DNA of 7,396 nt, from the NCBI GenBank assembly GCA_003164275.1, contig PLSY01000226.1, forward strand, positions 1-7,396. Reading direction: 5' to 3'. The position numbers and the translations under genes were made by a program. The stretch's first letter is position 1, and each line of letters opens with the position of its first letter. This DNA is from Acidimicrobiaceae bacterium (GTDB lineage Bacteria > Actinomycetota > Acidimicrobiia > Acidimicrobiales > RAAP-2). Below, in pieces: positions 1 through 6,101 of the stretch. The notes below the pieces were generated by a model that saw only the letters and a list, made by a program, of their open reading frames with translations, made no database searches and was not told the origin of the DNA.

Positions 1-1
1 C

Positions 2-1279
2 GAGGTGTCGACGGACAAGGTTGACTCCGAGGTGCCCTCGCCTGCCGAGGGGGTCCTGACCAACATCCTGGTCGAAGAAGGTGACACCGTCGACGTCGGT
101 GTGACGTTGGCCGTCATCGGCGAGGCCTCGTCGTCCAACGGGGATGCCCCGGGTGCGGCAGCAGCAGCGCAGGAAGCGGGACCTGCTCCTGAGCCCGAGC
201 AGTCGCCTGCGGCACAGGCACCGGCTGAGAGCCCGACGGTCCAGGCCGACCGAGAGCCGGCCTCTGACCACGAGGGCGACCCCTCCCCGGTCGGCACCGA
301 GCCGACGCCGCCTCCTACCTCTCCTCTCAACGGATCCTCGGGCGATGGACTCGTGTTGTCGCCAGTGGTTCGGAAGCTGATGACCGAGCACGGCATCGAT
401 CCGGCCTCGGTGACCGGTACCGGACTCGGGGGACGTATCACCCGCTCCGACGTCGAAGCCATCGTGGCCAAAGGAGAACCGGCAGCAGTGCCGAGCATCG
501 CCCCGGCCCCCGTCGTCTCCGCTCCTCCTCCTGCTGGTGAAACTGGCCCACTCCCGACGGCCACGGAGCGGGACGAAGTGGTGCCATTCACCAACATCCG
601 CCGTCGGACGGCCGAGCACATGGTGCGTTCCAAAGCCACCTCAGCCCATACGCTGATGGTCAAGGAGATCGACTACGAGCGGGTCGAGCAGGTTCGCCGG
701 GCCCATGGCGAGCGCTTCAAGTCTGAAGAGGGGTTCAGCCTCACCTACCTGCCGTTCGCCGCTCGAGCCACCGTCGAAGCGCTGGCCGAATTCCCCCATC
801 TCAACTCGTCAGTCGGGGACGACTCGCTCATCGTCCACCGCGACATCAACTTGGGCATCGCAGTCGACCTCGACAATGAGGGTCTCATCGTGCCGGTGGT
901 GCACAACGCTGAGGAGCTGAACCTGCGGGGCATGGCCCGAAGGATCCGGGATGTGGCCGGCCGGGCCCGGAGCAAGCGGCTCAGCCTCGACGACATCAGC
1001 AACGGGACCTTCTCGATCACCAACGCCGGACCGTTCGGAACCATGATCACGGGAGCGATCATCAACCAGCCCCAGGTGGCGATCTTGTCCACCGACGGAG
1101 TCTCGAGGAAGCCCGTGGTCGTCGAACTGCCCGACGGCACCGAGTCGATCGCTATCCACTCCGTTGGTCTCGTGGCCATGAGCTTCGACCACCGAGCGGT
1201 GGACGGTGCGTACGTCGCCAGGTTCCTTGCCCGACTGTCACAGGTTCTCAACGATCGTGACTGGGCCGGCGAGCTCTAG
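2..1279 (+). CDS. sucB: Dihydrolipoamide acyltransferase, E2 of a 2-oxoacid dehydrogenase complex (5' partial)
   Basis: E2 core enzyme that carries acyl groups on a swinging lipoyl arm and transfers them to CoA. The gene starts before the window: the frame is open from base 2 and the first codons lie inside the lipoyl domain, so the GTG at base 5 is not the real start. Counting that valine as 1, the STDKVD lipoylation motif gives lipoyl-lysine 5, and the lipoyl domain ends near 40. A Pro/Ala/Glu-rich linker follows to about 115. A peripheral subunit-binding domain occupies about 117-155 (VRKLMTEHGID, GRITRSDV), then a second Pro/Ala linker. The catalytic domain spans about 190-424 with the active-site motif FDHRAVDG (His396, Asp400). 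The family is certain, but the substrate (succinyl, acetyl or branched-chain) cannot be told from this part. The symbol follows the mycobacterial-type synteny with lipB and lipA. The lipoylation genes lie 41 bases downstream. Confidence 0.95.
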   Translation, partial: EVSTDKVDSEVPSPAEGVLTNILVEEGDTVDVGVTLAVIGEASSSNGDAPGAAAAAQEAGPAPEPEQSPAAQAPAESPTVQADREPASDHEGDPSPVGTEPTPPPTSPLNGSSGDGLVLSPVVRKLMTEHGIDPASVTGTGLGGRITRSDVEAIVAKGEPAAVPSIAPAPVVSAPPPAGETGPLPTATERDEVVPFTNIRRRTAEHMVRSKATSAHTLMVKEIDYERVEQVRRAHGERFKSEEGFSLTYLPFAARATVEALAEFPHLNSSVGDDSLIVHRDINLGIAVDLDNEGLIVPVVHNAEELNLRGMARRIRDVAGRARSKRLSLDDISNGTFSITNAGPFGTMITGAIINQPQVAILSTDGVSRKPVVVELPDGTESIAIHSVGLVAMSFDHRAVDGAYVARFLARLSQVLNDRDWAGEL

Positions 1280-1320
1280 GTCACGGATTTCATGCCTTCA
1301 GGCCGGTCGGCCGACAACTG

Positions 1321-3054
1321 ATGAGAGCCCGGTGGCTGGGTCGCGTCCCCTATGAGGAGGCATTGGTCCTACAACAGGCCATGAGCGCCAGAGCTGACGG
1401 TGACTATCTGTTGCTGTTGGAGCACCCGGCCGTCTACACGCTGGGCCGGAACGGAGACAGCGAGAACCTCCTTGTCGACCCGGCAGACGTCGGTGCCGAA
1501 CTGGTCCACGTCGATCGGGGCGGCGACATCACCTTCCACGGGCCCGGCCAACTTGTCGGGTATCCGCTGATCTCGGTCGGCCCGGGCCTCCACCGGGGGC
1601 CCGAGCACGTGCGGCGGGTCGAGCAGATTGTGATCGACGCCCTTGTCGCTCTCGGCCTTTCGCCCGCGGATGTAGGGCGCCTGCCCGGCTTCCCCGGGGT
1701 CTGGGTGGGCCTGCGTCGAGATGGAGGCCGGGAGCCGAGGAAGATCTGCGCTGTTGGCGTCCGCACCGCCAGGGGTCGCACGACCCACGGCTTTGCCCTC
1801 AACGTGCGTCCCGACCTCGCCATGTTCGCCAATATCGTGCCGTGCGGAATTAGCGACAAGTCCGTAACCTCGCTTGCTGCCGAGGGACTTGATCTGGCCA
1901 TGTCCGACGTGGTCGATGCCATCGTCCACTCGGCCGAAGAGATATGGGGCCGTGCCGACCAGGTTCAGCGTGTGATGGACGCAGCGACGTCGGCTGAGCT
2001 CGGTTTACACTCGATGCCCACCCGGGCAGGGGCAGAGTCGCCTGGGCCATCGCCAACTCCAGAATGGGTGCCGGTCGTACTTGGCCGGCGCCGACCAGGC
2101 GAGCGATCCCTCGACCGTCGTCTCGAGCAAGCCGGTGTCGATCCGAACGGTGGCGTGGGCATGGCCGAACGGAAGCCGTCGTGGCTCCGGGTGAAGGCGA
2201 AGATGAGCGGGGAGTACCTGGGGCTCCAGCACGAGATCCGGGATCTCGGACTCAGCACCGTGTGCGAAGAGGCGGGCTGCCCGAACATCTACGAGTGCTG
2301 GGCGGACGGCACCGCCACCTTCATGATCAACGGTTCCCGGTGCACCAGGGCTTGTGGGTTCTGCCAAGTCGACACGCGGCACCCCCTGCCGCTCGACGCC
2401 GACGAGCCTCTTCGGGTGGCCGAAGCGGTGAAGAGGATGGGCCTCGCCCACGCGGTGATCACCTGTGTGGCTAGAGACGACCTTCGAGACGGGGGAGCTG
2501 GGGGCTTCGTCGCAACCATCGCCGCCATCCGCTGCCTCACCCCCCGCACGAAGATCGAAGTGTTGATCTCTGACTGCAAGGGTGACGCGCCCTCGTTGCG
2601 CTCGATCTTCGACGCCCAGCCGGATGTTCTGAACCACAACATAGAAACGGTGGCCCGCCTCCAGAGGGCAGTCAGGCCCTCGGCCGGATATGCCCGGAGC
2701 CTGGCCGTACTGGCCCGTGCGAAAGATGCCGGCCTGGTCACCAAGTCAGGCATGATCGTCGGCATGGGTGAGCGCACCGATGAGGTCATTGCCACACTGG
2801 AGGACCTCCGGGCGGTGGGCGTCGACATCGTGACCGTGGGCCAGTACCTTCGTCCGAGCCACCTTCACCTGCCGGTGGCTCGCTGGTGGACGCCAGAGGA
2901 GTTCGAGTCCATCCGGGTGGCCGGCATGTCCATGGGATTCGCTCATGTGCAATCCTCACCGCTCACCCGATCGAGCTACCACGCACGCGAAGCCTCACAG
3001 GCATCGTCCGGGATGGACATTGAGGGCTACGAGAACCTGGCGGCCGCGCTATGA
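1321..3054 (+). CDS. lipB-lipA: LipB-LipA fusion: octanoyl-ACP:protein octanoyltransferase joined to lipoyl synthase
   Basis: A single 577-residue protein that appears to hold both steps of endogenous lipoate synthesis. Residues 1 to about 216 are LipB, which moves octanoate from ACP to the lipoyl-domain lysine. They include RGGDITFHGPGQ (66-77), the KICAVGVR lysine (Lys141) and the IVPCGI nucleophile (Cys175), spaced as in known LipB. Residues about 217-283 are a linker, Pro/Ser/Gly-rich at first and then Arg-rich. Residues about 284-577 are LipA, a radical-SAM enzyme that inserts two sulfurs. The auxiliary [4Fe-4S] cysteines are CX4CX5C (315, 320, 326), the radical-SAM cysteines are CX3CX2C (341, 345, 348), and the C-terminal RSSY motif is at 550-553. 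Both halves look full length and intact. The ATG at 1321 fits the normal LipB N-terminus and no in-frame ATG, GTG or TTG lies between the E2 stop and it, although no strong ribosome site is visible, so coupling to the E2 gene is plausible. An internal ATG at 2161 lacks a clear ribosome site. That the protein stays uncut is inferred. Confidence 0.95.
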   Translation: MRARWLGRVPYEEALVLQQAMSARADGDYLLLLEHPAVYTLGRNGDSENLLVDPADVGAELVHVDRGGDITFHGPGQLVGYPLISVGPGLHRGPEHVRRVEQIVIDALVALGLSPADVGRLPGFPGVWVGLRRDGGREPRKICAVGVRTARGRTTHGFALNVRPDLAMFANIVPCGISDKSVTSLAAEGLDLAMSDVVDAIVHSAEEIWGRADQVQRVMDAATSAELGLHSMPTRAGAESPGPSPTPEWVPVVLGRRRPGERSLDRRLEQAGVDPNGGVGMAERKPSWLRVKAKMSGEYLGLQHEIRDLGLSTVCEEAGCPNIYECWADGTATFMINGSRCTRACGFCQVDTRHPLPLDADEPLRVAEAVKRMGLAHAVITCVARDDLRDGGAGGFVATIAAIRCLTPRTKIEVLISDCKGDAPSLRSIFDAQPDVLNHNIETVARLQRAVRPSAGYARSLAVLARAKDAGLVTKSGMIVGMGERTDEVIATLEDLRAVGVDIVTVGQYLRPSHLHLPVARWWTPEEFESIRVAGMSMGFAHVQSSPLTRSSYHAREASQASSGMDIEGYENLAAAL

Positions 3055-3076
3055 CGCGGACATCGCTCACCCGGGC

Positions 3077-3081
3077 GAAGG
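3077..3081 (+). promoter_or_regulatory. Ribosome binding site that decides the M24 peptidase start
   Basis: GAAGG lies 7 bases before the ATG at 3089. It supports that start over an upstream ATG at 2945, which would sit inside lipA and add 48 residues with no family resemblance. Confidence 0.7.
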
Positions 3082-3088
3082 TGGGGCC

Positions 3089-4246
3089 ATGACGGCCCTG
3101 ACGAGCCACGCGTTGAGTTCGCGCCAGATCCGGATCGACAGGGTGAGGGCACGCATGGAGGAGACGGGTGTCGACGCCCTCTTGTTGTCCCATGGGGCCG
3201 ACCTGCCGTGGCTCACCGGTTACAGGGCAATGCCGCTCGAACGGCTGACCATGCTGGTGCTGCGGGCCCAAGGTGATCCGGTGCTGGTTGTGCCGGCCCT
3301 CGAGGCCCCTCGGGTGAGCGCGGCGGATGACTTGTTCTCGATGCTGCCGTGGACCGACACCGAAAACCCCATCGACTTGGTCACCTCCATCCTCGGTGCC
3401 GGCGGCACGTCCGGGGACAAGCAGCGATACGCCGTGTCGGACCGCGCCTGGGTGACGACAGTTCTCGCCCTCCAACGTGAGATGCCTTCCGCGGAGTGGG
3501 TCGAGGCGTCAACGGTGACCTCTCCGATCAGGGCGGTCAAGGACGCAGACGAGCTGGAAGCCCTGAGACGTGCCGGCGCCGCCGCTGACCGCGTGGCGAC
3601 AAAGCTCCAAGCCGGCCAGATTCCGCTTATCGGTCGCACCGAGGCCGCAGTGTCGGGGGACATCGCGTCGATGCTGGTCGCCGAGGGGCACCAACAGGTC
3701 AACTTCGCCATCGTCGGCAGCGGGCCCAATGCCGCCAGCCCTCACCATGAGCCGGGCAGCAGGGTCATCGGCAGGAACGAGACCGTTGTCTGTGACTTCG
3801 GCGGGACCTACTCCCTCGACGGCGACGTCGGCTACTGCTCGGACATCACCCGAACGGTCATGACCGGATCACCGGGCGCCGACATCGACGAGTGCTACCA
3901 AGCCCTCTGGGGAGCCCAGCAGGCGGCAGTGGCCGCCGCGGCGTCAGGAGTGAGTTGCGAGCAGGTGGACAAAGTGGCGAGAGACGCGATCGGCGAAGCC
4001 GGCTTCGGCCACCTCTTCGTCCACCGGACCGGGCATGGCATCGGCATCGAAGAGCACGAGGACCCCTATCTCGTTTCGGGCAACACCGAGCTACTGCAGC
4101 CCGGTCATGCCTTCTCAGTGGAGCCTGGTATCTATTGGCCGGATCGGTTTGGCATGCGCTTGGAGGACATCATCGTCATCGATGCCGACGGACAACCTGA
4201 ACCTCTCAACCGTGTCGACCACGCACTCGTGGTCGTCGACGCCTGA
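3089..4246 (+). CDS. M24 family metallopeptidase (Xaa-Pro aminopeptidase / prolidase type)
   Basis: A 385-residue cytosolic peptidase expected to cut peptides next to proline, either an X-Pro N-terminal bond or an X-Pro dipeptide. The creatinase-type N-terminal domain covers about 12-140 (RMEETGVDALLLSHGADLPWL). The pita-bread catalytic domain covers about 150-380. All five metal ligands are visible: Asp236 (VCDFGG), Asp252 (GYCSDITRT), His316 (RTGHGIG), Glu345 (VEPGIY) and Glu359 (MRLEDI). The conserved histidines at 219-220 and 323 are also present. The two metal aspartates are 16 residues apart, five more than in E. coli PepP as I recall it, because of a small insert with sequence SLDGD. 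No signal peptide is seen. The start at 3089 is chosen for its ribosome site and because homology begins there. It follows lipB-lipA by 34 bases and precedes the SDR gene by 9, so it is probably in the same transcript. Sequence alone does not separate PepP from PepQ; creatinase-like hydrolases share this fold. Confidence 0.9.
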   Translation: MTALTSHALSSRQIRIDRVRARMEETGVDALLLSHGADLPWLTGYRAMPLERLTMLVLRAQGDPVLVVPALEAPRVSAADDLFSMLPWTDTENPIDLVTSILGAGGTSGDKQRYAVSDRAWVTTVLALQREMPSAEWVEASTVTSPIRAVKDADELEALRRAGAAADRVATKLQAGQIPLIGRTEAAVSGDIASMLVAEGHQQVNFAIVGSGPNAASPHHEPGSRVIGRNETVVCDFGGTYSLDGDVGYCSDITRTVMTGSPGADIDECYQALWGAQQAAVAAAASGVSCEQVDKVARDAIGEAGFGHLFVHRTGHGIGIEEHEDPYLVSGNTELLQPGHAFSVEPGIYWPDRFGMRLEDIIVIDADGQPEPLNRVDHALVVVDA

Positions 4247-4255
4247 GCTGGCGTC

Positions 4256-4981
4256 GTGGACCTTGGTATCGAGGGAAGGGTCGCCCTCGTCGTTGCCGGT
4301 TCCCGGGGACTCGGGCGGGCCACAGCCGAGGCGCTGGCGGCCGAGGGTGTCAAAGTCATGGTGTCGGCACGGAACGAAGCCAGCCTGGCCGAGGTGGGCG
4401 AAGCCATCGGCTCCGCCGGCGGAACGGCGGCGACCACCGTGGCCGACCTCGCTGACCCGGCGGCACCGGCCATGCTGGTGGCGGCGACCGTCGAGGCGTT
4501 CGGGACCATCGACATCGTCGTCGCCAACTCTGGTGGCCCACCCCCGGGATCCGCACTCGAGCTCGATGACGAACAACTCGACTCCGCCCTCAATTTGAAC
4601 CTCTTGTCGGCTGTGCGACTGGTGCGAGAATCGATACCGACCATGCGGGCCGGCGGCTGGGGGAGAATCTGCTGCATCACGTCCTACTCCGTCGTGCAGC
4701 CCATTCCAGGCTTGGCGCTGTCCAATACGGCCAGGGCGGGGCTTTGGGCGTGGGCGAAGACGGCGGCCCAGGACCTGGCTCGAGAGCAAAGCGGCATCAC
4801 CTTGAATCTGGTCTGCCCGGGGCCTCACGCCACGGATCGGATGCGCGAGCTCGGAGGAACGGGTGTCATGGGACAGCCCGATGACTTTGGCCAGGTCGTT
4901 GCCTTCCTCTGCTCCGAGCAGGCCGGCTTCGTGAATGGAGCGGCCGTCGTGGTCGACGGCGGTGCCACCCTGGCCTTGTGA
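4256..4981 (+). CDS. SDR-fold protein, atypical beta-ketoacyl-ACP-reductase-like, lacking the catalytic Tyr/Lys
   Basis: A 241-residue Rossmann-fold protein of the short-chain dehydrogenase/reductase superfamily. The cofactor loop reads VAGSRGLG (13-20), with Ala where most members have Thr. The NNAG motif is replaced by ANSGGPPPG (90-98). The usual Ser is present (ITSYS, Ser143), but at the place of the YxxxK pair the sequence is SNTAR, giving Ser156 and Arg160. The C-terminal half keeps the PGP turn (188-190) and the VDGGATLAL ending typical of FabG-like proteins. A known subgroup of SDRs called beta-ketoacyl-reductase-like deviates in just these motifs, and I place the protein there. Its reaction is unknown; it may use a different mechanism or bind without classical catalysis. 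The start is GTG with only a weak ribosome site, 9 bases after the peptidase stop, which suggests translational coupling. The C-terminus is intact, so this is not an eroding gene. Confidence 0.88.
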   Translation: MDLGIEGRVALVVAGSRGLGRATAEALAAEGVKVMVSARNEASLAEVGEAIGSAGGTAATTVADLADPAAPAMLVAATVEAFGTIDIVVANSGGPPPGSALELDDEQLDSALNLNLLSAVRLVRESIPTMRAGGWGRICCITSYSVVQPIPGLALSNTARAGLWAWAKTAAQDLAREQSGITLNLVCPGPHATDRMRELGGTGVMGQPDDFGQVVAFLCSEQAGFVNGAAVVVDGGATLAL

Positions 4982-4997
4982 TCGGGCGTGCCTCTAC

Positions 4998-5960
4998 TCA
5001 GGCCGTCTGTCCTGCTGCTAGACCGTCCGCCCATTCGCGCCGGGTCCGTGCATTCCAGAAGCGGCGTTGCACGATGAGGGCGATCACGCCCACCACCAAG
5101 AGGATGGCCACGTTCAAGAACAGCTGCTCGGTGGCGCCCCACGCCGCGTGCCACTCTCCGTAGGCGACCGAGACTCCCATTGAGGCGGCGGCGGGGATGG
5201 TGGTGACCGAAATGAACACACCGATCAGGGCACTGACCTTGCTTTGGAGGATCGAGACGACCCCAACGATGCCGGCGATGACGGCGACCAGCACCGAGAA
5301 GATGTCGGGCTCGCTGATGAGTTCGGAGACCGGGCGGTACCCCAGTGTGAAGTCATGGGGTGTGAGACCGAGTCCCCTGATGATCAGGCCGAGCAGCCAA
5401 CAAGACACGATGGCGAGGGCGAATCCCACGGCGAGAGCGACCATCCCGCGCCTGACGGGACGCCGATGGCGCTGGGTGATCCCGAGAGCGGCACCGAGTA
5501 TGGCGCTGTACTCCGGGCCAACCACCATGGCGGCCACAATGAGAATCTGGGAGTTGTCGAGGATGCCGGCCGCGGCGAGCAGTCCGGCACACAGGAGCAG
5601 GAGGAAGAAGCTGAACGGATAGGTGGCGTTGGCCCGGATAGTGGCGTCGACCACCTCCCAGACCGGGGCGATCTCACGATCGTTCACCGTCTGCTTGATC
5701 ATCTCGCGATGAGACCGTATGACCGCTGTCTCCGTCCTGTCGACCGAGATGGGTCCTCGCTGGCGCGGGCTCAACCCCCGCAGCTGACCGATCACCTGGT
5801 GGGCGACCTCTGCGGTGAGGTCGCACTCGACCACGTCGCCGTCAGGGAAGCGGGCAGATCCGGCCTGGACGGCCACGTTGACAGCGCCGCTGCTCGCACC
5901 GAGGACCTGGAGGATGATCGGGGTGCTCTCGGGGGGGCTGGCCAAACGGATGTGATACAT
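4998..5960 (-). CDS. DUF389 family integral membrane protein
   Basis: A 320-residue protein of unknown function. The N-terminal soluble part (about 1-110) begins MYHIRLASPPEST and looks like a small regulatory or ferredoxin-like domain. It is followed by about six hydrophobic segments at roughly 114-133, 137-160, 173-195, 219-238, 242-264 and 277-298. The stretch AAMVVGPEYSAILGAALGI (143-161) is the hallmark of DUF389 proteins, and the loop TTIPAAASMGVSVAYGEW (253-270) also fits the family. The C-terminus is short, charged and probably cytosolic. The ATG is preceded by AGGAGG only 3 bases away, with further AGGAGC copies from the hexamer repeat upstream. The protein matches the family from its first residues, so the start is well supported. 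It lies 141 bases downstream of metH on the same strand and converges with the SDR gene, leaving 16 bases between stops. No function can be assigned from context. Confidence 0.88.
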   Translation of the reverse strand: MYHIRLASPPESTPIILQVLGASSGAVNVAVQAGSARFPDGDVVECDLTAEVAHQVIGQLRGLSPRQRGPISVDRTETAVIRSHREMIKQTVNDREIAPVWEVVDATIRANATYPFSFFLLLLCAGLLAAAGILDNSQILIVAAMVVGPEYSAILGAALGITQRHRRPVRRGMVALAVGFALAIVSCWLLGLIIRGLGLTPHDFTLGYRPVSELISEPDIFSVLVAVIAGIVGVVSILQSKVSALIGVFISVTTIPAAASMGVSVAYGEWHAAWGATEQLFLNVAILLVVGVIALIVQRRFWNARTRREWADGLAAGQTA

Positions 5961-5963
5961 CTG

Positions 5964-5998
<35 letters not shown>

Positions 5999-6074
5999 GG
6001 TCCGCGCTCCGGCCGCGATGTCGGCTCGGCTGCAGGACCGCCGTGAGCCAGCACGCTAGCGACGCACCGGCCCG

Positions 6075-6090
6075 GTCGGAGTGATCCGAC
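6075..6090 (-). terminator. Short hairpin after metH, weak terminator candidate
   Basis: GTCGGA and TCCGAC form a perfect 6-base-pair stem around a 4-base loop, beginning 11 bases past the metH stop in the direction of transcription. No run of U follows, so it is not a classical intrinsic terminator. It may be chance in GC-rich DNA or a pause or decay barrier. Confidence 0.3.
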
Positions 6091-6101
6091 GGAAACCGCG
6101 A

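Noticed and set aside
1301..1312. GGCCGGTCGGCC as a hairpin between E2 and lipB-lipA
   Set aside because: The stem is 4 base pairs and no U run follows, so it is no more than expected in GC-rich DNA.
2161..3054. LipA as a separate gene starting at the internal ATG at 2161
   Set aside because: No clear ribosome site precedes it, no stop ends LipB before it, and the linker frame stays open throughout. Internal initiation cannot be fully excluded.
2945..3088. A 48-residue N-terminal extension of the M24 peptidase
   Set aside because: It overlaps the 3' end of lipA, has the composition of an out-of-frame reading, and the ATG at 3089 has a good ribosome site and matches the family start.
4115..4828. 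A 237-codon minus-strand open frame across the peptidase and SDR genes
   Set aside because: It spans the junction of two well-supported genes on the other strand and shows no family features.
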